Notes: a model not told the origin generated them from the sequence alone. A stretch of 64,000 nt of DNA from Marinoscillum furvescens DSM 4134 (GCF_003386095.1 NZ_QREG01000015.1:69947-133946), one strand, 5' to 3'; numbered from the stretch's first letter, positions 55,192-64,000 are shown. A program made the numbers and translations.

Positions 55192-55968
55192 TTAAACCGC
55201 TGTTACTTCGTTACGCTGCATAATTTCTCTGGCCAGGTTTAGATAGGCTAGAGAACCTTTACTTTCAGCATCATGGGAGATCGCTGGTAGCCCAAAACTA
55301 GGCGACTCACTCAGTTTAATGTTACGAGGAATTAAGGTGTCAAAAACCATCGATTTGAAGTGTGTCCGCACTTCTTCTACTACCTGATTGGAAAGGTTGA
55401 GGCGAAGGTCATACATGGTAAGCAGGATGCCTTCGATCTCCAAATCTGGATTCAGACGGTTTTGGATGATTTTAATGGTGTTGAGGAGCTTGCCCAGTCC
55501 CTCCAGGGCAAAGTACTCACACTGCACAGGGACTACCACAGAGTCTGCAGCTGTAAGTGCATTTACGGTAATAAGTCCAAGGGATGGAGAGCAGTCTATG
55601 ATGATAAAATCATACCGATCACTGACTTTGGCCAGAGCCAATTTCATTTTTTCTTCACGCTGAGAGATGCTGACCATTTCTACTTCGGCACCTACCAGGT
55701 CGATGTGCGAAGGCAGCAGGTCCAGGTACTTAATGTCTGTAGTGGTAATGCTACTTTCTACATCAGCATCATCTACCATACACTCATAAATACTTACCTC
55801 TACTTCTTTTGGGTTTAACCCCACACCAGAAGTGGCATTGGCCTGAGGATCTGCATCCACTATCAGCGTCTTAAATTCAAGCGCTGCCAGACTTGCTGCC
55901 AGGTTTATGGCTGTGGTTGTTTTACCAACTCCTCCTTTTTGGTTTGCTATCGCAATGATTTTACCCAT
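55192..55968 (-). CDS. parA: Chromosome-partitioning ATPase ParA (Soj)
   Basis: The 258-residue ATPase has the deviant Walker [16 protein letters not shown], Walker B in [13 protein letters not shown] and the Walker A' [13 protein letters not shown]. It drives origin segregation with ParB. It is the first gene of the group parA-parB-DUF5683-dapB-lepB, whose members overlap or nearly touch. Confidence 0.96.
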   Translation of the reverse strand: MGKIIAIANQKGGVGKTTTAINLAASLAALEFKTLIVDADPQANATSGVGLNPKEVEVSIYECMVDDADVESSITTTDIKYLDLLPSHIDLVGAEVEMVSISQREEKMKLALAKVSDRYDFIIIDCSPSLGLITVNALTAADSVVVPVQCEYFALEGLGKLLNTIKIIQNRLNPDLEIEGILLTMYDLRLNLSNQVVEEVRTHFKSMVFDTLIPRNIKLSESPSFGLPAISHDAESKGSLAYLNLAREIMQRNEVTAV

Positions 55969-56012
55969 AATACAGTCGAAAAATTTTTGATCTTCCCTTT
56001 AGGACAAGGACA

Positions 56013-56020
56013 CAAATATA
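56013..56020 (-). promoter_or_regulatory. Candidate -7 promoter element of parA
   Basis: TATATTTG on the minus strand is an exact TAnnTTTG match 45 nt before the parA start. The -33 element is weak. Confidence 0.4.
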
Positions 56021-56158
56021 TCTAACATCAAGACAAGTTAAAGTGCACCGTGGAAAAGAAAAAAAGAAGTCTATAGTATGGATATGTTATCCTTTTAATA
56101 ATCAACTAATTAACACTCATAATGTGTATAATTGGTGAATTACTTTTCGCCAAACATG

Positions 56159-56188
56159 AAAAAGGGCGACCCGTATGAGCCGCCCTTT
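56159..56188 (-). terminator. Terminator of the pyrG-yidC transcript
   Basis: AAAGGGCG (56161-56168) and CGCCCTTT (56181-56188) form the stem. On the minus strand a T-run follows (complement of 56159-56163). It begins 8 bp after the yidC stop. Confidence 0.85.
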
Positions 56189-56195
56189 ATTTTGC

Positions 56196-58019
56196 TTATT
56201 TTTTCTTTCCTTTCTTTTTCTTTTGTTGCTGTGCTTTCATGGCTTCATCCAGCCGCTGCTGAAAGGATGACTTCTTTTTATTGGCGTTTTTCTTCTTGTT
56301 CTCTTCGAGTGTCCGCTTGATTTTGTCTTCATCTATAAACTTACGGAAAAGGGCAATCTGACCAAACGAAACGATGTTGGACACGAAGTAGTAAAATGTT
56401 AATCCTGCTGAATAACTATTAAGGAAAAACAAGAACATAATGGGCATGATATACTGCAGTGACTTCATCGGACCCTGTACAGTAGTCATCTGGCTGTTGG
56501 ACCAGGTGTACAGAATGGTAGAAGCTGTCATGAGTAGTGTAAATAAACTCACATGATCTCCATAAAACGGAATGGTGAACGGCAGATCTAGTATGCTGTC
56601 GTATGTAGACAGGTCATTGGCCCAGAGAAATCCTTCCTGTCTCAGCTCTATGGAGTTGGGGAAGAAGTAAAACATGGCAAAGAGGATAGGCATTTGCAAA
56701 AGCATTGGTATACAACCACTCAGTGGATTGATGCCTACTTTTTGATAAAGCGCCATTTGCTCCTGCTGCGCCTTTTGCATGTCGTCTCCATGCTTTTCTT
56801 TGATCTCGTCCAGCTCGGGCTTCATCACACGCATTTTGGCCATGCCCATGTGTGACTTGTAGGTCAAAGGTGCCAACACGATGCGTAAGATGATCACCAT
56901 GATTATGATGATGACGCCATAGTTGCTAATGTATTTTTCCAGAAAATGGAAAATTGGAATGATTGCGTACTTATTGATCCATGCAAGGATCGACCAGCCC
57001 AACTCCACGTTTTGAGAGAAATCAGCCGTTACATCCTTCAGGATGGCATAGTTATTCGGGCCGTAGTAGAATTTAAAGTCTAGCTCATTGCCGATAAATT
57101 CACCGTAAGGAAGGGTGAGTGACATCTGCGTGTTTTTCACCGCATTGGTATCAGCAAAATCGATGTGGCTACTCACATGCCCAGAAGGGAAAGGCGTTTC
57201 AGAAATAATGGCAGATGTAAAGAACTTTTGTCTAAAGGATACCCAGTTTGCTGGCAGTTCCAGAGTGGCTTCTTCCTTCTCAGTAGAAGTAGCCGAAAGC
57301 TCATCTACATCCCCGTCAGTGTATCGGTACTTTACCGTAGATCTGTTGCGGGCGTCTTTAAAGTCCTTCTCCAGACGGTTCATGCGCTGATTCCACGCAA
57401 AGCGCACATCCTGACCAATGACAGATTCCAGTCCTTTCTGATCAATAGACATTCCTATTTCATATCCACTTCCCGGAATGGTGTAAGTGTACGTCAAGGT
57501 TTGGCCTTCTGGCAGGCTAAGCGTATACTGAAGGGTGGTGGTGTCACCTGAGCTGATTTGGCTGTTGCTCGCATTAGAAGTGAAATAGAGCTCAGAGAGG
57601 TCTATTTTTCTAGACAGGTGATCCAGGTAGATGTGCTGAGCAGCATGCGCTTCATCGAGCAGAACGAGTGGATTGCCACGAAAATCTTCAAATTCTTTCA
57701 GCACTATTTTGTTGACCGTACCGCCGAGTGACGAAAATGAAATGATCATTTGCTCATTTTCGATGGTGGTGACCTGCTCCTGACCAGATGAAGCCACCGA
57801 AAACAATCCAAACTTCATTTCATTGAGGCGGGCTCTGGCACTATCAGAAAGGGTAGTAGTGGCAGCGGCCTCTGGCGCTACTTCTTCTGCTATCTGAGTA
57901 GAGTCACTTTGTGTGATTTGGCTTACCGGCTCCGGCTGTGGTTCGGGAGCGAAAAACTGAAAATAGATGGTGATGAACACCAACATCAGAATCAAGCCTA
58001 TTAATTGATTTCTGTCCAT
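56196..58019 (-). CDS. yidC: Membrane protein insertase YidC
   Basis: The 607-residue protein inserts and folds inner-membrane proteins. It has an N-terminal membrane helix (LIGLILMLVFITIYFQFF), the large periplasmic P1 domain (about 60-350), then the conserved five-helix core (about 355-560; YNYGVIIIIMVIILRI region, QKVGINPLSGCIPMLLQMPI) with the cytoplasmic hairpin. The C-terminus is a long Lys-rich tail (KKKKGKKK), common where YidC contacts the ribosome directly. It lies 39 bp after pyrG. Confidence 0.96.
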   Translation of the reverse strand: MDRNQLIGLILMLVFITIYFQFFAPEPQPEPVSQITQSDSTQIAEEVAPEAAATTTLSDSARARLNEMKFGLFSVASSGQEQVTTIENEQMIISFSSLGGTVNKIVLKEFEDFRGNPLVLLDEAHAAQHIYLDHLSRKIDLSELYFTSNASNSQISSGDTTTLQYTLSLPEGQTLTYTYTIPGSGYEIGMSIDQKGLESVIGQDVRFAWNQRMNRLEKDFKDARNRSTVKYRYTDGDVDELSATSTEKEEATLELPANWVSFRQKFFTSAIISETPFPSGHVSSHIDFADTNAVKNTQMSLTLPYGEFIGNELDFKFYYGPNNYAILKDVTADFSQNVELGWSILAWINKYAIIPIFHFLEKYISNYGVIIIIMVIILRIVLAPLTYKSHMGMAKMRVMKPELDEIKEKHGDDMQKAQQEQMALYQKVGINPLSGCIPMLLQMPILFAMFYFFPNSIELRQEGFLWANDLSTYDSILDLPFTIPFYGDHVSLFTLLMTASTILYTWSNSQMTTVQGPMKSLQYIMPIMFLFFLNSYSAGLTFYYFVSNIVSFGQIALFRKFIDEDKIKRTLEENKKKNANKKKSSFQQRLDEAMKAQQQKKKKGKKK

Positions 58020-58058
58020 AAGAATCTATCTACTTGTACTATAAGATTTTGATACGTA

Positions 58059-59684
58059 TTAGTTGCTTTCCTTTTCGCGGCTGTAGATGATAGCTGCTTT
58101 GATGAATTTCACAAAAAGCGGATGAGGGTTTACCACTCTGGATTTGAGCTCCGGGTGGTACTGTGACCCTACAAACCATGGGTGATCTTTGATTTCCATG
58201 ATTTCTACCAGATCAGTATCCGGGTTTTTACCCGAAGCAATCATTCCTGCATCTTCAAACTTCTGCAGGTACTTGTTGTTGAACTCATAGCGGTGACGGT
58301 GCCTTTCGGAAATTTTGGAATGCCCGTACACATTATATGCTTTGGTGCCTTTTTTGACGTTACAGTCATAAGCTCCCAGACGCATGGTGCCGCCCATATT
58401 TTTGATATTTTTCTGGTCTTCCATGATATCAATGACCGGATGCTTGGTTTTGGCATCCATCTCGGTGCTGTTGGCACCTTTGAGCTTGAGCACATTGCGT
58501 GCAAACTCAATCACGGCACACTGCATGCCCAGGCAAATTCCGAAAAATGGAGTTTTGTTTTCACGAGCATATTTCACTGTAGTGATTTTACCTTCGATAC
58601 CGCGCTCACCAAAACCTGGAGCTACCAAAATGCCGTCCAGCTCACTAAAGAGTTTGTCTGCATTGCTTTCTTCTACTTCCTCTGCATGGATCCAGTCGAG
58701 TACCACGTTGCATTCGTTTTCGGCTCCGGCATGCACAAACGCTTCAGCTATGGATTTGTATGCGTCTTTTAGTTCCACGTATTTTCCTACCAGGCCAATT
58801 TTGACCTGAGAAGTAGGGTTTTTGAGTCTGCCAAGAAATTCTTTCCAGGCATCTATCTTAGGTTCTTTTTTATGCGGCTGCTTAAACTTGGCCAGTACAC
58901 GTTCATCGAGCTTTTCCTTACGCATCAGGATAGGCACATCATAGATGGTCTCTGCGTCCAGTGCTTCAATAACGCCATTCATTGGGACGTTGCAGAAAAG
59001 GGCAAGCTTCTTGCGGATTTCGCTCGAAAGCGGAAACTCAGATCTACATACCAGGATGTCAGGCTGAATACCTGCTTCCAACAATTCCTTCACCGAATGC
59101 TGTGTAGGCTTGGTTTTCAGCTCGCCAGCGGTTTTGAGGTACGGTACCAGTGTAAGGTGTATCGCAATGCAGTTGGTGGGGCCGAGCTCCAGGCGTGCCT
59201 GACGAACGGCCTCAATAAACGGAAGTGACTCTATGTCACCTACACATCCGCCAAGCTCTGTGATGACAATGTCATAGTTTCCGGTTTCTCCCAGCTTGTA
59301 GATGTTGTTTTTGATTTCGTCGGTAATATGTGGAACTACCTGAACGGTTTTACCGAGAAACTCACCTTCACGTTCTTTGTTAATTACATTGTAGTAAATA
59401 CGTCCTGTGGTGACGTTGTTGGATTGTGATGTGGGTATGTTTAGGAAACGCTCATAGTGCCCAAGGTCAAGGTCTGTCTCTGCTCCATCGTCAGTGACAT
59501 AGCATTCGCCATGTTCGTAAGGGTTGAGAGTGCCCGGATCGATATTGATGTATGGGTCAAATTTCTGGATGGTGACCGAATAGCCACGAGCCTGAAGAAG
59601 TTTGCCTAAAGATGCTGAAATGATGCCTTTTCCCAGCGAAGAGGTTACGCCGCCCGTAACGAAAATGTATTTTACCTTGGACAT
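58059..59684 (-). CDS. pyrG: CTP synthase
   Basis: The 541-residue enzyme makes CTP from UTP, ATP and glutamine. The amidoligase half (about 1-270) starts [17 protein letters not shown] and contains [18 protein letters not shown]. The glutaminase half (about 295-535) has the nucleophile Cys in FFGICLGMQ and a His-x-Glu near QYHPELKS. The length is typical. Confidence 0.97.
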   Translation of the reverse strand: MSKVKYIFVTGGVTSSLGKGIISASLGKLLQARGYSVTIQKFDPYINIDPGTLNPYEHGECYVTDDGAETDLDLGHYERFLNIPTSQSNNVTTGRIYYNVINKEREGEFLGKTVQVVPHITDEIKNNIYKLGETGNYDIVITELGGCVGDIESLPFIEAVRQARLELGPTNCIAIHLTLVPYLKTAGELKTKPTQHSVKELLEAGIQPDILVCRSEFPLSSEIRKKLALFCNVPMNGVIEALDAETIYDVPILMRKEKLDERVLAKFKQPHKKEPKIDAWKEFLGRLKNPTSQVKIGLVGKYVELKDAYKSIAEAFVHAGAENECNVVLDWIHAEEVEESNADKLFSELDGILVAPGFGERGIEGKITTVKYARENKTPFFGICLGMQCAVIEFARNVLKLKGANSTEMDAKTKHPVIDIMEDQKNIKNMGGTMRLGAYDCNVKKGTKAYNVYGHSKISERHRHRYEFNNKYLQKFEDAGMIASGKNPDTDLVEIMEIKDHPWFVGSQYHPELKSRVVNPHPLFVKFIKAAIIYSREKESN

Positions 59685-59720
59685 TAGGGTTGTTTAATCT
59701 GTTCGTATTGTTACGGGAGG

Positions 59721-59728
59721 CAAAGTTA
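59721..59728 (-). promoter_or_regulatory. Candidate -7 promoter element of pyrG
   Basis: TAACTTTG on the minus strand is an exact TAnnTTTG match 37 nt before the pyrG start. No TTG is seen at the ideal -33 distance. Confidence 0.4.
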
Positions 59729-59760
59729 GACTTTTCCATTCAATTTAAGCCAGCGAAGTG

Positions 59761-60813
59761 CTATTTATGTTTGAAAGGAAAAAGATAGGAAAGGCTTGCC
59801 CCCAGATAGCCAAGGGGTTCGAGGGTGATTTGTTCGCCAGGCAGGCTCACAGGTATGCTGTAGGTATAGCTGATCATCCACGAAAAGTTCTTGATAGTAA
59901 AGCTTACAGGAATGCTAAAGCTATAGTTCATTAGGCCAAAGGCACTTTCTTGCTTGATGTCATAGAGTAGCTCTGTAAGGCGAGCTTCTTGTTCTGGTGT
60001 AAGATTTTCTGAGGTAACCAGTCTACGAGTGCGTTCCATTTTACGAGCTTCTTCCCGGGTGATTTTACCAGTGCGGAATAGTTGGATTATGTCCTCTCTG
60101 GTCAGTTGCATAAGTGTGAGCAATTGCTGGCTGCGCTGACTCTCTGCAAATTTATATTGTGTAACCTGATCACTACCAAAGATCACGGAAGCAGAGGGTA
60201 GAATGGATATGCGGTCAAAAAACCATTTTTTGTTGAAGTGAAAATTGAGCGAGCTGCTCGCTACAACGCGGTGGGCAGTTTCTTTTCCAAATAAGAAACT
60301 GTAATCAACTGTGAGGTAGTGCCATTTGGAGGTGTAGGCTAATGTGGTTCCCAGGCTATTGTTGAGGGTGTTGTTGGTATGGTTGGAGTGATATATCCAA
60401 CGCTCGTAGTTCGGCGTAATGGAGATTTTGGGTGTTATGTTGGTGAGGTACCCTACAGCAACCATGCTTAGGTTGTATTTTGGGGTAGCGGCGGTGTTCC
60501 AAAAGCCAGAATAGTCTGCATAAAAACCTGAAGAGTGATAGTAAGAAATGTCGGGAGATACGCTTTTCTGACTTACATCGTAGGTGCGACCAGCACTCAT
60601 TACCGTGCTGTTATAAGATAGCCGGGCATAAAGGGCACTATGAGCAGACTTGTCTATGGCCAGTATGCTATCTATCAAACTAAAAATGGACATGCTATCC
60701 ATTTCAGCCTCGAGCATGGCGAGTTGTTCCTCCCAGGACAAGGAGTCTTCTTGGCTGTAGGCGACTAAAGTGAGTGATAGTGCTACACAAGCTATTGAGA
60801 GCCTTTTAAGCAT
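59761..60813 (-). CDS. Outer-membrane beta-barrel protein with a helical insert
   Basis: The 350-residue protein has a signal peptide (MLKRLSIACVALSLTLVAYSQ), a short acidic helical region (22-55), beta strands rich in aromatic residues and a C-terminal strand YLGASLSYLFPFKHK. An insert at about 221-292 is helical and charged (RSQQLLTLMQLTREDIIQLF, ITREEARKMERTRRL), with the motif LTPEQEARL. It is the last gene of the ECF-sigma group, 29 bp after the Spy-like gene, which has a similar LxPEQ motif. It may be an outer-membrane channel or sensor; the function is unknown. Confidence 0.75.
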   Translation of the reverse strand: MLKRLSIACVALSLTLVAYSQEDSLSWEEQLAMLEAEMDSMSIFSLIDSILAIDKSAHSALYARLSYNSTVMSAGRTYDVSQKSVSPDISYYHSSGFYADYSGFWNTAATPKYNLSMVAVGYLTNITPKISITPNYERWIYHSNHTNNTLNNSLGTTLAYTSKWHYLTVDYSFLFGKETAHRVVASSSLNFHFNKKWFFDRISILPSASVIFGSDQVTQYKFAESQRSQQLLTLMQLTREDIIQLFRTGKITREEARKMERTRRLVTSENLTPEQEARLTELLYDIKQESAFGLMNYSFSIPVSFTIKNFSWMISYTYSIPVSLPGEQITLEPLGYLGASLSYLFPFKHK

Positions 60814-60842
60814 AAAAGTATCAGGTAGGTAGGATAGGGGTG

Positions 60843-61340
60843 TTACTGGTCTCTCTTTCTTCTCATATGCTCCTGGTTGCGCTGTTGGTTGTCTCGCATT
60901 TGTCGTCTTTGTTGTTGTTCCTGTCTGATTCGTCTCAGGAGCATATCCTTGAAGTCATCCTCTGCTTTTCTGAGACTCATGATTTGTCGGGTACTAATGA
61001 CCTTTTGCATGCGTTCAGTATAGGTTTGTTCCAGCTGCAGTTGCCGTTCTTTTATTTTCATGCCACTAGCCAGGAGCTTTTGGTTTTCTTCCTCAGTGGC
61101 TGTTCGTGGATCATGGTTTTTGCGCATTTGCTGAAACTCTTTTCGCAGGGTTCGTCGTTGCTCTGAAAATTCACGATAGATAGGCCAAAATTTCTCTGCC
61201 TGCTCAGGGCTCAGCTCTAAACGCTCAGTAATGAGGGCTATACGCGCTGCTTCAAGCTTTTCCATCGTAGCCTTGCTTTGAGCTTTCGCACTTATACAAA
61301 TGCTCAAAAGAATAAATGTAAAGAGTAAGTGTGCTTTCAT
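60843..61340 (-). CDS. Spy/CpxP-like periplasmic protein
   Basis: The 165-residue protein has a signal peptide (MKAHLLFTFILLSICISAKAQ) and is otherwise helical, with LELSPEQAEKFWPIYREFSEQ (residues 41-61) near the LTxxQ motif of Spy/CpxP-type chaperones, and a very Gln/Arg-rich C-terminus. Such proteins bind misfolded envelope proteins or metals. In the ECF-sigma operon it is a plausible stress effector or sensor. Confidence 0.78.
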   Translation of the reverse strand: MKAHLLFTFILLSICISAKAQSKATMEKLEAARIALITERLELSPEQAEKFWPIYREFSEQRRTLRKEFQQMRKNHDPRTATEEENQKLLASGMKIKERQLQLEQTYTERMQKVISTRQIMSLRKAEDDFKDMLLRRIRQEQQQRRQMRDNQQRNQEHMRRKRDQ

Positions 61341-61352
61341 GTTCGTATAAAT

Positions 61353-61772
61353 TTAAATGGTTTCTTTCATGTCGTATAGCTCCAGGAGGAAGTCTAAATC
61401 TTCCTCGGGCAATTCCATTTCTTCCAAATGAGGAGTGGCGTGGAGGAGCTTTTCAGGTGTTCTGCTCAGTGAGGCTATTTCCTCATCAGTGAGTTCCATT
61501 GTTTCTAGATAGGCAATCACCTCATTAGTAGGCACCTCAGCTATGATTGTTGCGGCATTTTGTTGTGGTGTCTTTTGATATGTAATCCAGACAGTAGTCG
61601 CTAAAAGTAAAACAAACGCTGGCACAGCAGCCCATCGAACCGACAACCATTTTACCATGCTTTCGGGCTCAGCTACGCGTTCATGAATTTGTTTTTCAAG
61701 TTGCTCAAAATACCCGTCAGGCACTTCAAATGGTAGCTTTTTGGGGGCGTTATGTAAGTCGTTTGTATTCAT
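61353..61772 (-). CDS. Putative anti-sigma factor (single-TM protein)
   Basis: The 139-residue protein has a cytoplasmic N-terminus (about 1-45, FEVPDGYFEQLEKQIHERV), one membrane helix (about 47-64) and an acidic periplasmic tail (LEEMELPEEDLDFLLELYD). It lacks the zinc-binding HxxxCxxC of ZAS anti-sigma factors. The phrase VPxGYFExL is common in Bacteroidota proteins encoded after ECF sigma genes. An anti-sigma role is inferred from position (35 bp after the sigma gene) and topology. Confidence 0.68.
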   Translation of the reverse strand: MNTNDLHNAPKKLPFEVPDGYFEQLEKQIHERVAEPESMVKWLSVRWAAVPAFVLLLATTVWITYQKTPQQNAATIIAEVPTNEVIAYLETMELTDEEIASLSRTPEKLLHATPHLEEMELPEEDLDFLLELYDMKETI

Positions 61773-61807
61773 TGTTTAGCTCTTAGATATTTTTGAAGGT
61801 CGAAGGT

Positions 61808-62368
61808 TTAATCTTCACTCAATATTTTTTCAATTTTTTTCACAGCATGATGGTAGCTTGCTTTGAGTGCTCCTACCGATGTGCCCGTTATAGTAGCGAT
61901 TTCTTCAAACTTTAGCTCGTCAAAGTATTTCATGTTAAAAACCATTCGTTGCTTATCAGGGAGCTTAATCAAGGCTTTTTGAAGCTTGAGCTGAATTTCA
62001 TCTCCACTGATATAAGCGCCATGATCTACCTTGTGGCTCAGGTCATTTTCGAGTGTATCCATCGTTACCCAATAGCTACGCCTCTTTTTCTTTAAAAAAC
62101 TCAGGCATTCGTTGGTCGCTATTCGGTAGATCCAGGTAAATAGCCCTGATTCAGCCCTAAACCTCTCCAGGTTGTTCCAGACTTTTATAAATATGTTTTG
62201 AGTGAGGTCATTGGCATCTTCATGGTCGATGACCATTTTTCTCACGTGCCAATAGACTCGCTCTTGATAGGCTTTTACCAGCAGATTAAACCCATACCTG
62301 CGGGTAGATGGTTCGCGTATTCTGTCAACGATGTAGTTGTCTTCCAATAGTCTGTCAGGTAGTTTCAC
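61808..62368 (-). CDS. ECF-type RNA polymerase sigma factor
   Basis: The 186-residue protein has sigma region 2 (DANDLTQNIFIKVWNNLERF, TWIYRIATNECLSFLKKK) and region 4 (KLPDKQRMVFNMKYFDELKF, EEIATITGTSVGALKASYHH). It starts with GTG at 62368; an in-frame stop lies four codons upstream, so no ATG start is available. The start codon lies inside an inverted repeat (62367-62385). It heads a four-gene group with a putative anti-sigma factor, a Spy-like protein and an outer-membrane protein, which suggests an envelope-stress regulon that controls itself. Confidence 0.93.
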   Translation of the reverse strand: MKLPDRLLEDNYIVDRIREPSTRRYGFNLLVKAYQERVYWHVRKMVIDHEDANDLTQNIFIKVWNNLERFRAESGLFTWIYRIATNECLSFLKKKRRSYWVTMDTLENDLSHKVDHGAYISGDEIQLKLQKALIKLPDKQRMVFNMKYFDELKFEEIATITGTSVGALKASYHHAVKKIEKILSED

Positions 62369-62385
62369 CTTTAGATGCTAAAGGT
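62367..62385 (-). promoter_or_regulatory. Inverted repeat over the sigma-factor start codon
   Basis: ACCTTTAG (62367-62374) and CTAAAGGT (62378-62385) are perfect 8-bp arms around ATG. The minus-strand mRNA would hold the GTG start within the base of a hairpin. It could limit translation or be a protein-binding site. Confidence 0.5.
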
Positions 62386-62450
62386 AGCTGATAGTTTAAT
62401 TGAGGTTTAATTTTTTTTATTGAGCTGAACCTACATATATTTCATGTCGT

Positions 62451-62463
62451 TACATTAAATGTA
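62451..62463. promoter_or_regulatory. Candidate MarR operator palindrome
   Basis: TACATTAAATGTA is a perfect palindrome with 6-bp arms around a central A, ending 11 bp before the marR start. MarR proteins often repress their own gene through such sites; the shared intergenic region could also affect the divergent sigma gene. Confidence 0.5.
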
Positions 62464-62474
62464 GTTGTAATTTT

Positions 62475-62930
62475 ATGATTATGGGAATTTCTGAGGATAT
62501 CAAACAGCCAGTTTTTAAAAGTGAGCTGAACAAGGCTGTGATAAACATTATATATACCAATAGCTGGTTGAACCAAAAGCAAATAGCGTTTTTTAAGCCT
62601 CATGGGCTCACCACAGCTCAGTACAATATATTGCGCATTTTACGTGGACAATTTCCCAACCCGGCAACGGTCAACTTGCTCATTGAGCGGATGCTTGATA
62701 AAAGTTCGAATGCTTCGAGGATCGTGGATAAATTAGAGTCAAAAGGTTTGGTGGCTCGGAAGCAATGTGCCAATGACCGGAGGGCCGTAGATGTGCTAAT
62801 TACTCAAGCGGGATTGGACTTGCTTGGGCAGATAGACGATGAACTTAAGAAATGGGAAGAGACCATACGCAATCTGTCTGAAGAAGAGTGTGCGCAGCTC
62901 AATATGCTATTAGATAAAATGAGAGGGTAG
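62475..62930 (+). CDS. MarR-family transcriptional regulator
   Basis: The 151-residue protein has the MarR winged helix-turn-helix: LTTAQYNILRILRGQ, MLDKSSNASRIVDKLESKGL and the wing RKQCANDRRAVDVLIT. Such dimeric repressors respond to phenolic or oxidant ligands. The start at 62475 is followed two codons later by another ATG (62481) that could also serve. It is divergent from the sigma operon, so a regulated target cannot be named. Confidence 0.9.
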   Translation: MIMGISEDIKQPVFKSELNKAVINIIYTNSWLNQKQIAFFKPHGLTTAQYNILRILRGQFPNPATVNLLIERMLDKSSNASRIVDKLESKGLVARKQCANDRRAVDVLITQAGLDLLGQIDDELKKWEETIRNLSEEECAQLNMLLDKMRG

Positions 62931-62955
62931 CTCAGCTACCCTCTGAAAGGTTTTT
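62922..62955 (+). terminator. Terminator of the marR gene overlapping its stop codon
   Basis: AGAGGGTAGCT and AGCTACCCTCT form an 11-bp perfect stem (62922-62944) with one central base, followed by GAAAGG and five T. The TAG stop of marR lies in the left arm. On the other strand the stem would lie just beyond the stop of the universal stress gene. Confidence 0.8.
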
Positions 62956-63880
62956 ACAATTCTTTGATGTAATCGAGGATGCCTGCTTTTTTGTTTTTCG
63001 GTCTTACCACAAGCATAGGTATGGCTGAATTGACCTGAATGAGTTTTTCGGCCTTGCTACCAATAAATAAAGCGGTGGTAGCTGTTCGTCCTTTGGCGCC
63101 TATTACAATGAGGCTAGCCTTTCGTCTTTTAGATTCCCGGTGAATGTCTGAGATGATATCATCATCCTTATCCAGGCTGTAAATTTCTTTTACTTTCAAT
63201 TCGCCAAAATCGATATCGCTCACGAATTTTTGATAATCTTTTTTGGCGTGATCTTTCATAATATCACCAAACTCATCGAAGCTTTTGCCTGTATAATGAT
63301 AGCCCACTGGTACCTGATATACATTCTGTACCATGATGTGTTCTGCAGTCTTTGACTTTTTAGCAAGACTTACCGCTTTTTCCATGGCACTTTTGGAGTA
63401 TTCAGAATAATCTGTAGCCACCAGAATATTACTCATGTCTATCCGAGTGCCTTTTGGAAGGATCAGTAGTGAACATCCCACTCGTCTGGCAACTCTATTG
63501 ATAAGTACTCCTCCTCCTTTTCGTTCATTTTTACGTCCTAGTATGACCAGGTCGATTTTTTCCTTCGTAGTGAAATTGAGAATAGACTTAGTCACCTGAC
63601 CCTGGTCTACCATCACATGGATCACTACTTCTACATCCTGGCAGGAAAACCCCTCAGAGATGATGGTTTCTAGTTCCTTTTTGCGATCAGCGATAGCCCG
63701 GTCTAGTAGATCTGGAAATTCTTTTTGTACTTTCTCAGGCAAATGAACATCGCGGATCACATTTACAAAATAAACCACCCGGGACCCTGATAGCGTGCAG
63801 ATGTCAGAAGCAGCGCTGATAAGGTCCTTGTCCATTTCTGTATGGTCGAGACCTACAATTATTTTATTGTACTTGTACAT
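62954..63880 (-). CDS. Tandem universal stress protein (UspA family)
   Basis: The 308-residue cytoplasmic protein has two Usp domains, about 1-145 and 148-300. The second keeps the ATP-binding glycine pattern GAKGRTATTALFIGSKAEKL; the first has a diverged pattern (GRKNERKGGGVLINRV). This suggests that one half binds nucleotide and the other acts in dimer-like packing. It is monocistronic as far as the window shows. Confidence 0.9.
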   Translation of the reverse strand: MYKYNKIIVGLDHTEMDKDLISAASDICTLSGSRVVYFVNVIRDVHLPEKVQKEFPDLLDRAIADRKKELETIISEGFSCQDVEVVIHVMVDQGQVTKSILNFTTKEKIDLVILGRKNERKGGGVLINRVARRVGCSLLILPKGTRIDMSNILVATDYSEYSKSAMEKAVSLAKKSKTAEHIMVQNVYQVPVGYHYTGKSFDEFGDIMKDHAKKDYQKFVSDIDFGELKVKEIYSLDKDDDIISDIHRESKRRKASLIVIGAKGRTATTALFIGSKAEKLIQVNSAIPMLVVRPKNKKAGILDYIKEL

Positions 63881-63913
63881 ATTTAGGCTTTGAATCGAGA
63901 AAGTTTAAAACCG

Positions 63914-63921
63914 CAAAATTA
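63914..63921 (-). promoter_or_regulatory. Candidate -7 promoter element of the universal stress gene
   Basis: TAATTTTG on the minus strand is an exact TAnnTTTG match 34 nt before the gene. The -33 element is not clear. The rest of 63922-64000 is AT-rich with no gene seen. Confidence 0.35.
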
Positions 63922-64000
63922 ATCCTTCGTTAAGTTATTAATTCTTATACATAGGAGAAAGTTTCCGAATTTTTTCATAAAAAATAAGGTGTTCGCCTTA

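Noticed and set aside
54282-55968. parS site near parAB
   Set aside because: No sequence like TGTTTCACGTGAAACA was found by eye in or around these genes.

Overview
The window is a chromosomal segment of a Bacteroidota bacterium, most likely of the Cytophagia (Cytophagales) and plausibly marine. The evidence is several secreted proteins with C-terminal type IX secretion (T9SS) sorting domains, a SusC/SusD pair, a DnaG without zinc ligands, a RibBA fusion, a long signal peptidase I, the gene order parA-parB-DUF5683-dapB-lepB, and promoters of the Bacteroidota form TTG-N19..21-TAnnTTTG. No genus can be named from the sequence alone.

Layout. 1-1650 is an accessory patch: a REP-associated tyrosine transposase (RAYT) gene inside an array of imperfect ~186-bp units. 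Each complete unit carries two hairpins of opposite orientation with the same ACAA loop (TTGT on the other strand), like a REP/BIME array. A tRNA with anticodon CAT and a two-way terminator follow (1770-1872). 1878-13984 on the minus strand holds three blocks: an overlapping PASTA / T9SS protein / rhodanese / choice-of-anchor B block, a double-length D-Ala-D-Ala ligase, and mrp-nifU-M43 metalloprotease.

14145-32389 on the plus strand is a polysaccharide utilisation locus (PUL) preceded by an unusual membrane protein. That protein has a 7TMR-DISM sensor, a coiled coil, and an IS1595-transposase-type zinc ribbon with a helix-turn-helix-like tail. The PUL contains SusC, SusD, a lipoprotein with two LamG-like domains, two GH144-type (glycoamylase, PF10091) lipoproteins, an alpha/beta-hydrolase esterase, a GH43-like protein with a discoidin domain, a GH3 beta-glucosidase and a formylglycine sulfatase. 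Characterised GH144 enzymes are endo-beta-1,2-glucanases. The likely substrate is therefore a beta-1,2-glucan, perhaps a substituted bacterial periplasmic glucan from which esterase, sulfatase and GH43 remove side groups. The fusion protein is the only candidate regulator next to the PUL.

32512-63880 is mostly housekeeping: dnaG, ribBA, surE, priA, the rpsF-rpsR-rplI operon, apaG, ung, a cation/proton antiporter, lepB, dapB, parB, parA, yidC and pyrG. It ends with an ECF sigma-factor operon (sigma, one-TM protein, Spy-like protein, outer-membrane barrel with a helical insert), a MarR regulator with a palindrome at its start, and a tandem universal stress protein. The less understood genes in this part are mostly small envelope proteins.

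The best candidates for new biology are the sensor-transposase zinc-ribbon fusion next to the PUL, the composition of the PUL, and the RAYT/hairpin array.
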